The translations under genes were made by a program, and so were the position numbers. Positions 41,444-48,866 of a DNA stretch of 64,000 nucleotides are shown one piece after another (the stretch's first letter is position 1; each line of letters opens with the position of its first letter). The notes beneath the pieces are model-generated. The model was given only the letters and a program-made list of their open reading frames with translations, had not been told where the DNA came from and did no database searches. Source of the stretch: CAYOSF01 sp964406605 (lineage in GTDB: Bacteria; Chloroflexota; Dehalococcoidia; DSTF01; RBG-16-68-14); contig CAYOSF010000006.1 in the NCBI GenBank assembly GCA_964406605.1, positions 186,001 through 250,000 on the forward strand, in the 5' to 3' direction.

Positions 41444-41725
41444 CTAGTCTCGCGCCGCCGCTATCTCACGCCGCTGAGACTCTGAGGCGCCGATGCGAGC
41501 GGACAGAAGCTGGGTGAGAGGACCGAAGCGGAGCCAAGCCTGAGCCGCAGGGGCCGATTGCCTTGCGATTCTCCCTGTGCGGGCCGCTGTTTCGAGGTCG
41601 GGCGGCTCGAAGCGCTCATGCGGGTTCTCAAACGCTCTCCGCTCGGTGATGGCGATCTCGCCCGCACGCCTACCAGCCTTCCTCGTCCGACGAACGTTCC
41701 CCGATGTCAGCGCTCGAAGACGCAT
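41444..41725 (-). CDS. Possible small hypothetical protein
   Basis: A 93-residue frame from ATG at 41725 has GC-rich third positions in its second half and protein-like content (ITERRAFENPHERFEPPDLET), but its first third overlaps the 3' end of the upstream hypothetical gene in another frame. A start inside the frame, nearer 41670, is also possible. No family is recognised. It may be a coupled downstream partner of the 128-residue gene or not a gene at all. Confidence 0.35.
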   Translation of the reverse strand: MRLRALTSGNVRRTRKAGRRAGEIAITERRAFENPHERFEPPDLETAARTGRIARQSAPAAQAWLRFGPLTQLLSARIGASESQRREIAAARD

Positions 41726-42056
41726 TCCCTCGACTAGCGGCGAGATCTTCGCGAAGAGCGCGGTGACAGTCCTCGAGGATCCAGCGGGCCAGGTCGGCGT
41801 CGCGGGCCCGATCACCTCCCGGTTCAGTGCCGAAGTGAGAGTCCAAGACCTCCTCCAGGCGCTCCTCGAAGCGCTCTCCCCGCGCCTGAACGTAGTCGTC
41901 AACGACGTCGAGGATATAGTCCGCAGCCACCCTGGCATGCCAGCTCGTCGCACCAAAGTCCACCAGCTCCGCCCGGACGGCAAGCTCCAATTCAGCACGC
42001 GTGACCGGCGAGCCACGCTGCGTTCGGCCTGCGCGATCGAGACGCTCAGTGACCAT
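41670..42056 (-). CDS. Hypothetical acidic protein
   Basis: The 128-residue product is acidic and helical. The central part (about 22-100) is rich in Asp, Glu, Arg and Ala, with a conserved-looking LVDFGATSWHARVAADYILDV stretch broken by Trp and His. No membrane segment or metal motif is visible. It starts 25 bases from a striking four-copy 11-base repeat that lies upstream, suggesting dedicated regulation. The function is not recognised. Confidence 0.55.
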   Translation of the reverse strand: MVTERLDRAGRTQRGSPVTRAELELAVRAELVDFGATSWHARVAADYILDVVDDYVQARGERFEERLEEVLDSHFGTEPGGDRARDADLARWILEDCHRALREDLAASRGNASSSADIGERSSDEEGW

Positions 42057-42080
42057 GTAGTGTCATTCTCACAGCCGCAC

Positions 42081-42119
42081 GTTACGGCAGGGTTACGTGT
42101 ACATTACGATTGTGTTACG
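42081..42119. promoter_or_regulatory. Four-copy TTACG array with 11-base period
   Basis: The hexamers GTTACG, GTTACG, ATTACG and GTTACG begin at 42081, 42092, 42103 and 42114, exactly 11 bases apart. This puts every copy on the same DNA face, as for operators bound cooperatively by a regulator. It lies between a leftward hypothetical gene (start 42056) and a rightward reductive-dehalogenase-like gene (start 42345), so it could control either. Confidence 0.6.
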
Positions 42120-42307
42120 TGCGCAGTTCTCCGGTAGCAGCCGGAGTTAGAACCACTTGCAACGTACACCGCCCCGGCAGGAATGGTTCTTCCGTTCTCC
42201 AACTCCGGGTGATGGCGCTCCGAGGCGTCGAATTCGGTGGCCTTGAGGGTCCCTACAGTAGGCCGGTCGGTATCTGTTGTCGTTGGCGGTCGCCGCCCGT
42301 CATCGCA

Positions 42308-42325
42308 TTAGCAGCCGTGTGCTAA
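42308..42325. promoter_or_regulatory. Palindrome upstream of the reductive-dehalogenase-like gene
   Basis: TTAGCA and TGCTAA form a perfect six-base dyad with a six-base spacer, ending 10 bases before the GGAGG ribosome site of the next gene. It could be an operator, or a small hairpin near the start of the transcript. Confidence 0.4.
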
Positions 42326-42344
42326 CGTTGGGGCAGGAGGCCCT

Positions 42345-43226
42345 GTGATCGAGACAGTGAACTCCGGGTCCGCTCCTGGGCAAGTGGACTCCTTTCCTCT
42401 CACCCGCCGGCTGTTGGAGACGGGTTCTCTTCAGCGCTGGGAGGCAGTCAGCGACTACACCCGGCTCATTGTCGAGCAGATGGGGCGGCTGGAGGGCGAG
42501 CCGGCCCCCGGCCGACGCGAGTTCGAATCGCCGGAGGCGGCCGCGGAGCACGCGAAGGGACTGGCCCGTGCCGCGGGCGCCGGTCTGGTCGGCATCACCC
42601 GACAGCGGTCCTACCACAGAGCGCGAGGCTTCGAGGACGCCAACCCCTTCGCCATAGCCCTCGCCATGGTCATGCGCCGTGAGGAGATCAGCCGGGCGCC
42701 GGACGTCGCTGCTGGCGTGGAGGTCTTTCGCGTCTACTACGAGTTGGGTCAGACGGTTATCCGTCTGGCCGGTGCCCTGCGGGAACTCGGTTGGCAGGCC
42801 ACTGCCTACCACCCCGTGAGCGACATCGGCGACGGCAGCCGCGTCTTCTTTGTACCGGCGGCCATCGACGCCGGCTTGGGCGAGCTGGGACGGCCTGGAT
42901 TCCTGGTGACGCCCGATTTAGGAATTATGGTCCGCCTGGCCGCGGTCACCACCGATCTTCCCATGGCCGTGGACGCGCCACGGCGTGCTGGCATCGACGA
43001 GTTCTGCAGCCTCTGCAGTGCCTGCCTCAGGGCCTGCCCCGGGGGAGCTATCGCCAACCAGAAGAGCCAGGTTGGAGGAGTCCTGCGCTGGCAGGTCGAC
43101 GCGGATCGATGCTTTCCTCATTTCGCGGAACACCTCGGGTGCAGCATCTGCATGGCGGTCTGCCCCTACGCTCTCCCCCACGTGCGGCGCAACCTCATAG
43201 AACGCTGGTCGGCGCGCACCGGCTGA
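42345..43226 (+). CDS. Reductive-dehalogenase/QueG-like 4Fe-4S protein
   Basis: The 293-residue protein ends in a two-cluster ferredoxin fold: FCSLCSACLRACP near residue 224 and C...CSICMAVCPY near 265, preceded by TTDLPMAVDAPRRAGIDEF. That combination, with an LGWQATAYHP...GLGELGRPGFLVTPDLG segment before it, is found in the corrinoid-dependent family of reductive dehalogenases and epoxyqueuosine reductase. It lacks a Tat signal and the usual ~450-residue length of respiratory dehalogenases, so it is likely a cytoplasmic relative with a different substrate. GTG at 42345 follows CAGGAGGCCCT. It stands alone between two candidate regulatory sites and a promoter. Confidence 0.7.
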   Translation: MIETVNSGSAPGQVDSFPLTRRLLETGSLQRWEAVSDYTRLIVEQMGRLEGEPAPGRREFESPEAAAEHAKGLARAAGAGLVGITRQRSYHRARGFEDANPFAIALAMVMRREEISRAPDVAAGVEVFRVYYELGQTVIRLAGALRELGWQATAYHPVSDIGDGSRVFFVPAAIDAGLGELGRPGFLVTPDLGIMVRLAAVTTDLPMAVDAPRRAGIDEFCSLCSACLRACPGGAIANQKSQVGGVLRWQVDADRCFPHFAEHLGCSICMAVCPYALPHVRRNLIERWSARTG

Positions 43227-43285
43227 TCCTGTTCCCCGAAGACATGTGGTGGCTGGCCGCGGGGCCAGGGTGTTATGCGGGCCGC

Positions 43286-43316
43286 TTGACAAGCGTTACT
43301 CTATTCGTGGTATAGT
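43286..43316 (+). promoter_or_regulatory. Predicted promoter of the 118-residue orphan gene
   Basis: TTGACA (43286-43291) and TATAGT (43311-43316) give near-consensus boxes with a 19-base spacer; a shift to GGTATA would give 17. The start codon lies 87 bases downstream of the -10 box. Confidence 0.5.
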
Positions 43317-43402
43317 AGCGGCAAATGCGGCCGACGGTTGCCGGTTGCCGTATATTGCCCGAATGGCCTGATCGGCCAGCGGGGTTTCGGGAGGAGACGG
43401 CC

Positions 43403-43759
43403 ATGTCGACTAAGCAGCAAGTCACTGAGAGTACCTGTTCCGAACTGCTCAGCAGCATCCGAGAGGACCCCATGAGTCCGCAGATGCGAGACAAGGTGCG
43501 GACTGCTGTCGAGGCTGGCTGTCCACCGGGTGACGTCGCGCGGGCGGTCTACACTGGCCTGGAGGGTGTGCTGGCCACCTACTGGGTGGCGCTGCAGGAG
43601 GGCAACCTGAGGAGCGATGACGGCGACTTCTACCGTGTCGTAGGCATGCGGAGGCACGTACGAACGTGCTACGAGGACAGCGACAGACTGTTGGAGTTCG
43701 CGAGCCAGCGGTCCGACTTCTTTGAAATGCTGGGCCGGATGACCTCCTGGCTCCACTAG
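43403..43759 (+). CDS. Hypothetical helical protein, monocistronic
   Basis: I do not recognise this 118-residue protein. It is soluble and predicted helical, with an acidic N-terminal helix, a GCPPGDVARAVYTGLEGVLATYW segment broken by Pro and Gly, and a C-terminal helix with FFEMLGRMTSW. The gene is unusually well marked: a near-consensus promoter, a GGGAGGAGACGG ribosome site and a perfect intrinsic terminator. That makes it a real, probably well-expressed single gene despite the lack of a family. Confidence 0.75.
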   Translation: MSTKQQVTESTCSELLSSIREDPMSPQMRDKVRTAVEAGCPPGDVARAVYTGLEGVLATYWVALQEGNLRSDDGDFYRVVGMRRHVRTCYEDSDRLLEFASQRSDFFEMLGRMTSWLH

Positions 43760-43780
43760 CTCACCGTCGACATCGACGCG

Positions 43781-43807
43781 GGGGACCCGAGAATTCGGGT
43801 CCCCTTT
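43781..43807 (+). terminator. Intrinsic terminator
   Basis: A perfect 10-base stem GGGGACCCGA / TCGGGTCCCC with loop GAAT is followed by TTT, 21 bases after the orphan gene's stop. Confidence 0.85.
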
Positions 43808-43968
43808 GTGGCTGGCTCCTCCCTGCGAGTGGAGCCGTTGGGCGGTGCCTCGCCGGAACCGCGGGTTGAGCTGCCCTGTCACCCCGAGATCGTCCAGCGC
43901 CTCCCGGAAGGGAGGCGCTGGGTCTCAGTGCGTTGCCTGGATTCCGGTTCGCCCGCCGAAAGGCTGGG

Positions 43969-45249
43969 TTACGGGTAGACGCCCCGCAGTTTCGTCCCTT
44001 CCAACACGTGCCCGATGGCAAGCATGATAGCGGCGCTTCTTGGGGGCACCTTCTCGGCTTTCGCCAGCTGCAGCATCTCTTGGAAGGTCTTGGTGATGAT
44101 GCGGTGCAACCGTTGGTTCACATCGTCCTCCTCCCAATGGACGAAGCTGAGGTTCTGCACCCACTCGAAATAGGAAACGATCACGCCCCCGGCATTGGCG
44201 ACGATGTCGGGTATCACCATCACGCCGGCATCCTCCAGGATGGCATCGCCGCCGGGTGTGATTGGGCCGTTGGCCGCTTCCAGGATGATCTTGGCCTTCA
44301 CGTCCCCAGCGTTTCGCGACGTTATCTGCCCCTCCAGCGCGGCGGGCACGAGGATGTCCACAGGTAGGCCCAGCAGCTCGGCGTCACTGATGGCGTCGCC
44401 ACCACCGCTGTCCGCCAGGCGCCCCTTCTGCTGCTTCAGGTGAGTCAGCGCCCGCGCGTCGAGGCCCTTCTCGTTGTAGATGGCGCCGGAGGTGTCGCTC
44501 GCGGCCACGATGCGGGCGCCCGCTCCCTCCAGTAGGTAGGCGGACACGTGGCCGGCGTTCCCGAAGCCCTGTACGGCCACAGTCGCGCCATCGAGCGAAA
44601 TGCCTTTTTCGCGGGTCGCCTCCTGGGCGCAGAAGAAGACACCCCTGCCGGTCGCCTCGACCCGGCCCTCGCTGCCCCCCACCCGAATCGGCTTTCCGGT
44701 GACGATGGCAGGCGTCACGTGCCCCTCGTGCATGGCGATCGTGTCCATGATCCAGGCCATCACCTGTGGATCCGTGTTCACGTCGGGCGCAGGAATGTCC
44801 TTGTGCGGCCCGATGATGTAGCTGATCTCTGTGGCGTAGCGACGGGTGAGGTTCTCCAGCTCCGCCCGCGAAAGGAGCTTGGGATCGACGGTCACCCCGC
44901 CTTTGGCCCCTCCGTATGGCAAGTTGTTGACGGCGCACTTCCAGGTCATCCACATGGCGAGGGCCTTCACCTCGTCCAGGGTGACACCCTGGTGATAGCG
45001 AATGCCGCCCTTCGTCGGCCCCAGGGTCTCGTTGTGGTGGACGCGGTACCCGGTGAAGGTTTTGCGGGACCTGTCGTCCATTTCGACGGGGAAGTTGACG
45101 GTGAATTCGCGGTGACAGCGCCTGAGCGACCTGCGCATTTCGTCGTCGAGATTCATGCGGTCGGCCGCTGCATCGAACTGCGCCAGTGCCATCTCGTAGG
45201 GGTTTTCGACGGCCGGTGCGGCCGTCTGGGACTGCTGGGCTTGCACCAT
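43969..45249 (-). CDS. gdhA: Glu/Leu/Phe/Val dehydrogenase (glutamate dehydrogenase type)
   Basis: The 426-residue protein is an NAD(P)-dependent amino-acid dehydrogenase. It has GPTKGGIRYHQGVTLDEVKALAMWMTWK with the substrate lysine, PYGGAKGG with the catalytic lysine region, PAPDVNTD with the catalytic Asp, and the Rossmann motif GFGNAG. The length and KxxM...GGAKGG pattern fit hexameric glutamate dehydrogenases of the bacterial/archaeal group. ATG at 45249 follows AAGGAGGCCC; an in-frame start at 45306 has no such site. It provides or consumes glutamate next to NrpR and near amt-glnB-glnA. Confidence 0.93.
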   Translation of the reverse strand: MVQAQQSQTAAPAVENPYEMALAQFDAAADRMNLDDEMRRSLRRCHREFTVNFPVEMDDRSRKTFTGYRVHHNETLGPTKGGIRYHQGVTLDEVKALAMWMTWKCAVNNLPYGGAKGGVTVDPKLLSRAELENLTRRYATEISYIIGPHKDIPAPDVNTDPQVMAWIMDTIAMHEGHVTPAIVTGKPIRVGGSEGRVEATGRGVFFCAQEATREKGISLDGATVAVQGFGNAGHVSAYLLEGAGARIVAASDTSGAIYNEKGLDARALTHLKQQKGRLADSGGGDAISDAELLGLPVDILVPAALEGQITSRNAGDVKAKIILEAANGPITPGGDAILEDAGVMVIPDIVANAGGVIVSYFEWVQNLSFVHWEEDDVNQRLHRIITKTFQEMLQLAKAEKVPPRSAAIMLAIGHVLEGTKLRGVYP

Positions 45250-45326
45250 GGACTTGGGCCTCCTTGTGAGATTGAGTACCAATGACGAGTGCAGGCAACA
45301 TAGCACATCTTCGATTATCTGGCTAG

Positions 45327-45353
45327 GGGGCGGCTACCGGTCGCCGTCCCCCG
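45327..45353. promoter_or_regulatory. GC hairpin upstream of gdhA
   Basis: GGGGGCGGC and GCCGTCCCCC form a near-perfect stem with one bulged T and an inner ACCGGT palindrome. It lies between nrpR and gdhA and could end the nrpR transcript or act as a leader structure. No T-run follows in the leftward direction. Confidence 0.35.
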
Positions 45354-45363
45354 TGTGAGATTC

Positions 45364-45383
45364 AAGCAGGCGGGACGCTGCTT
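45364..45383. promoter_or_regulatory. Candidate operator AAGCAG-N8-CTGCTT
   Basis: A perfect six-base dyad with an eight-base spacer, 115 bases upstream of gdhA and downstream of nrpR. The geometry suits a dimeric regulator. It does not match the GGAA-TTCC operator described for archaeal NrpR. Confidence 0.4.
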
Positions 45384-45541
45384 CTCTAGCGTTGGCTGGC
45401 ATAGCTGAACGGAGGCGCTCGTTCCTCTCTATGGCCTTGATTCACTGGGGAAATGTCTGGCAGCGAGGCGAGGACGGGGAATGGGGTGAGGTTTGGCGGC
45501 GCAGAACTCCCTGCTACGAAGAGAGCCTCGAGTGGGAACGG

Positions 45542-46537
45542 CTAGAGATCCCAGTAGCTCTGCAACCGCGCGAAGTCGATGGTGCCGCTGTTCGCTATGT
45601 TCTCGGCCTCTATGCCGGCCTCCTCGGCTGCCGCCACGGCATTGAGACCTCCGTAGAGGATGACGCCCACCTTGTTGAGACCGACCGGGATCTGGCAGAC
45701 CGGCTGGCTGGTATAGCCCATGATGACTACGCCGCCGATGCCTGCGTCCGTGGCCTTGGCCAGGATGTCTTCCGCTACCGGCTTGGCCGACGCCGGTATC
45801 TCCCGGAAGTTCGCGAGCACCATGCCGTCACCTTTGATCGCGGCGTCGCGCACTGCGGTCATGTGCGCCCTGATGTATGCCAGCGACGGATCGAGAGAGG
45901 AACCGGCGTAGTGGATGATCGCCACGAACCTGCGCGGCACGGTGTTACGGAACTCCAGTATGCCTCCGAACCGGGAATCCATGGGGATGCCCGCCTTGAG
46001 CAAGATACCGTTGATGGTGGCGCTGCAGATCGTGCCCAGTCCCATCTGACCCTCGGGCACGATCACGTCTCCCAGCTTTTCCCCTTCTTCGGCTACCGCC
46101 ACCATGTGGCTGACGGTCAGCTCGGCCGTGTAGGCCTCCTTCATGGCCGAAAGGGCATCCTTGAACTTGTGCTTGGGGAAGAGTGAGGTGTTGATGATCA
46201 CTTCCCCCGTGCGCTTTTCCGGATCGAACGTTGTCTCGAAGGCCAGGGCGGCGATCCTCTCGATGACAAGCCCCACCTGCTCCGGCGCCAGCGCGTTTCT
46301 CAGCTCCTCCAGGCCCTTGGCGGTGATCGCCCGTCCGTCCCTTCCCAACGGTTCGGTGAACCCCCGCTCGTCCGTGATCCTGAGGTGGTATCGTACTTGC
46401 CTCTCGCTGAGACGGATCCCGTGGTCCTCCAGCGCACGGGCGATACTGATCGAGCCCTGAGGGCCGGGCGATTCGCTCAGTACCTTGAGGATCGTGATGA
46501 CTTTGCGCTCGATGTCGCGAGCTTCGCTCTCCAGCAC
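45542..46537 (-). CDS. nrpR: NrpR-like nitrogen regulator (winged helix + DUF128)
   Basis: NrpR is the global nitrogen repressor of methanogens, released from DNA by 2-oxoglutarate. This 331-residue protein has an N-terminal winged helix (about 8-75, with SISIARALEDHGIRLSERQVRYHL) and one copy of the NrpR effector domain (about 80-320), with GTICSATINGILLKAGIP and FGGILEF segments. Single-domain architecture is a known variant. It lies upstream of gdhA on the same strand with a 292-base gap holding two dyads. Targets probably include gdhA and amt-glnB-glnA, by context. Confidence 0.85.
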   Translation of the reverse strand: MLESEARDIERKVITILKVLSESPGPQGSISIARALEDHGIRLSERQVRYHLRITDERGFTEPLGRDGRAITAKGLEELRNALAPEQVGLVIERIAALAFETTFDPEKRTGEVIINTSLFPKHKFKDALSAMKEAYTAELTVSHMVAVAEEGEKLGDVIVPEGQMGLGTICSATINGILLKAGIPMDSRFGGILEFRNTVPRRFVAIIHYAGSSLDPSLAYIRAHMTAVRDAAIKGDGMVLANFREIPASAKPVAEDILAKATDAGIGGVVIMGYTSQPVCQIPVGLNKVGVILYGGLNAVAAAEEAGIEAENIANSGTIDFARLQSYWDL

Positions 46538-46818
46538 GTGGTTTCCTCTGCCGGACGGTGTTCCTGGCTGGCCCTGGCCTGCGCCCGGCTGACAACCGGA
46601 GCTATTGTAGCGCCTTTGCCCCTTGCTCCCAACCCCGCATTTGGCGGCCCGTTGCGGGTCGGCGGGGACGGCCGGCGGCGCTGCTCAACTCGGTGCTCCA
46701 GCGGAGCGTGAACAAGGCCGTTCATTCCGCTGCGGAGCGCGGCCGGGACCATGTTCCGGTGCGGGACGGTCGACTCGAGCGCGCTAGCGCCCGGCCCGCA
46801 TCCACGGGCCCGCCTCCG

Positions 46819-47757
46819 CTACATCGCCCGGAGCAGGCGGACCCGCTCCTCGATGGGCGGGTGGGTGGAAAACATGTTGTTGAGGAAGCTCTGGTGCTCA
46901 TGGAGCGGGTTGTTGATGTAGAGGTGCGCTGTCGCCTTGTTCGCCACCTCCAGCGGGTCGGGGTCGGCGGCGATCTTTTCCAGCGCGCGCGCCAGCCCCT
47001 CGGGGGAGCGGGTGAGCAGCGCGGCGGAGGCGTCGGCCAGGTACTCGCGCTGACGTGATATGGCAAAGCGGATGAGCTGGGCGGCGATCGGTGTGAGGAT
47101 TGCTCCCAGCAAAGCAAGCCCGTAGATGATGAGCATCACGTACCCGCCGCCGCGGCTGCGGTTGCTGGAGCGGCGGCCGGCCCCGAAGAAGGTGAGCCGC
47201 AGCATGAAGTCGGCCATGAGTGCGGCGATTCCCACCAGCACCACCACGACCGTCATCACCCGGATGTCGTAGTTGCCGATGTGCGACAGCTCGTGCGCGA
47301 TCACTCCCTCCAGTTCGATCGGCTCCAGCTTCTGCAGCAGACCGCGGGTGACGACAACAGACGCATGCTCCGGGTCGCGGCCCGTCGCGAAGGCGTTGGG
47401 CGAGCCGTCCTCGATGACGTAGACCTTGGGCATCGGCAGCCCGGCGCCGATGCACAAGTTCTCCACGGTGCGAAACAGCTCCCGCTCCTCGTCGGCGGTC
47501 ACCTCGCGCGCTTGCGAGATGCCGAGCGTGACGTTCGCCGAGCCGTAGTAGGAGATCACGGCGAAGATGAGGAAGGGGATGATCAGGAGTGGCGCGTAAG
47601 GGTAGGGCAGCCCCACTATCAGCCCGATGACGATAGAGAACCCGGCCAGCAGGAGGATGAACCCGGCCAGCAGGAGGAATGTGTTCCGCCGGTTCCCGGC
47701 GATCCGGTCGTAGACGAGGACGGGCTGCTGCCCCTCCAAGTGAGTCCTCGAGTACAA
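46819..47757 (-). CDS. htpX: Membrane zinc metalloprotease HtpX
   Basis: HtpX degrades misfolded membrane proteins. The 312-residue protein has two N-terminal membrane segments (about 25-70), the zinc motif HELSH in AHELSHIGNYD near residue 156, two further membrane segments, and the third ligand in the segment REYLADASAALLT. ASVVVTRGLL and NAFATGRDPEHA are family-typical. It lies two bases downstream of lemA; the lemA-htpX pair is common in bacteria and suggests a joint envelope-stress role. Confidence 0.93.
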   Translation of the reverse strand: MYSRTHLEGQQPVLVYDRIAGNRRNTFLLLAGFILLLAGFSIVIGLIVGLPYPYAPLLIIPFLIFAVISYYGSANVTLGISQAREVTADEERELFRTVENLCIGAGLPMPKVYVIEDGSPNAFATGRDPEHASVVVTRGLLQKLEPIELEGVIAHELSHIGNYDIRVMTVVVVLVGIAALMADFMLRLTFFGAGRRSSNRSRGGGYVMLIIYGLALLGAILTPIAAQLIRFAISRQREYLADASAALLTRSPEGLARALEKIAADPDPLEVANKATAHLYINNPLHEHQSFLNNMFSTHPPIEERVRLLRAM

Positions 47758-47759
47758 CC

Positions 47760-48335
47760 TTAGTTGGAGGACGTGAAGCTGACCTGCACGTCCTCGCGGG
47801 CCGCCTCTTCGGCCTCGAAGAATTCGAACCGCTCGAAATTGAACATGTTAGCGATGATGACGTTCGGGAAGACCTGGATGCGCGTGTTGAAGTCCATCAC
47901 GTTCCGGTTGTAGAACTGGCGGGCGTAGGCGATCTTCTCCTCGATGTCGGAAAGCTCCTGCTGAAGGGACAGGAAGTTCTCATTGGCTCGCAGTTGCGGG
48001 TAGTTCTCAGCCACGGCGAAGAGCGAACGCAGGGCGCCGGTAAGTGCGTTGTCGGCCTGGGCGGCCTGGGCGGCGCCGCCCGCCTGCTCCAGCATGGCGC
48101 GGGCTCGCGTGACGTTCTCGAGCACTTCTCTTTCGTGGGCGGCGTAGCCTTTGACCGTTTCCACCAGGTTCGGGACTAGGCTGGCTCTTCTCTTGAGCTG
48201 GACGTCGATCCCGGACCACGCCTCGTTGGTGCGGACCCGCGAGCGGATGAGGCCGTTGTACACGGCCAATAGGAACAGGCCGATCCCGAGTATGACCGCC
48301 AATAGCACGATGAGCACAATGATGACAGCAAACAT
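47760..48335 (-). CDS. lemA: LemA family protein
   Basis: The 191-residue protein has one N-terminal membrane segment (about 3-25), then a long helical domain with the family pattern YNGLIRSRVRTNEAWSGIDVQLKRR and LVPNLVETVKGYAAHE, and a later ENYPQLRANENFLSLQQEL segment. The function is not firmly known; LemA proteins are often paired with HtpX proteases, as here. Confidence 0.92.
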   Translation of the reverse strand: MFAVIIVLIVLLAVILGIGLFLLAVYNGLIRSRVRTNEAWSGIDVQLKRRASLVPNLVETVKGYAAHEREVLENVTRARAMLEQAGGAAQAAQADNALTGALRSLFAVAENYPQLRANENFLSLQQELSDIEEKIAYARQFYNRNVMDFNTRIQVFPNVIIANMFNFERFEFFEAEEAAREDVQVSFTSSN

Positions 48336-48866
48336 GCAGAACTCCCCTCTGAGTTCCGAAGAACCCAGGCCATTCTACCACAAGTGACTACGCAGGTTGA
48401 CAGCTCTTCGCAGGTTCGGGAGCGCCGCCGGGCTTCCTCGGGAGACGTCGCGCAACGAGCATGGCTCTCTCAGGCCCGCGGAGGACGCCGCGCAAGGCCC
48501 GCGCCGGACTCTACTCATACCTTGCCCGCCGGGCTCTTCAGGAGCGCGGCCGCCCTGCCCAGCGAGTCCCCTGCGTCCTCGTCTGCGGGGAACACCGCCG
48601 CCGGCGGATCGGTTGCGTCGGCACCGGCGATCGGCGCGGGTCACCGGTGGCAGGATTCGGGCGAGTACAGTTGATTGACATAGTGATTGTTGGCGTGCTA
48701 CCCTCCTTGACGATCACGCACTGCGAGAATCGAATAGTCAGATGCATCACTACTTGATGGCGATGGCCCGGCCCCGACGGGCCCCCCAACGCAGGGGGGG
48801 TTACTCGGGGCACCTCTCGTAACCAACCACATCCCCGAAGACCACGGGAGAGGAGGTACCGCCATC
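48336..48866. other. Intergenic region with structured thrC leader
   Basis: The left part (48336-48660) shows nothing convincing. A promoter-like TTGACA (48675-48680) with TACCCT 18 bases on precedes a structured leader. That leader has hairpins GGCCCG/CGGGCC (48765-48783) and CCCCCC/GGGGGG (48782-48800), then GGTTAC/GTAACC (48799-48824). Two alternatives compete with the last stem: TCGGGG (48805-48810) with CCCCGA (48833-48838), and CCTCTC (48813-48818) with GAGAGG (48848-48853), which overlaps the thrC ribosome site AGGAGG. This looks like a translational switch for thrC. Confidence 0.4.

Noticed and set aside
45392..45541. Possible small gene starting MAGIAERRRSFLSMAL before nrpR
   Set aside because: The frame continues as antisense of nrpR and has no ribosome site; the first 50 codons alone show no family.
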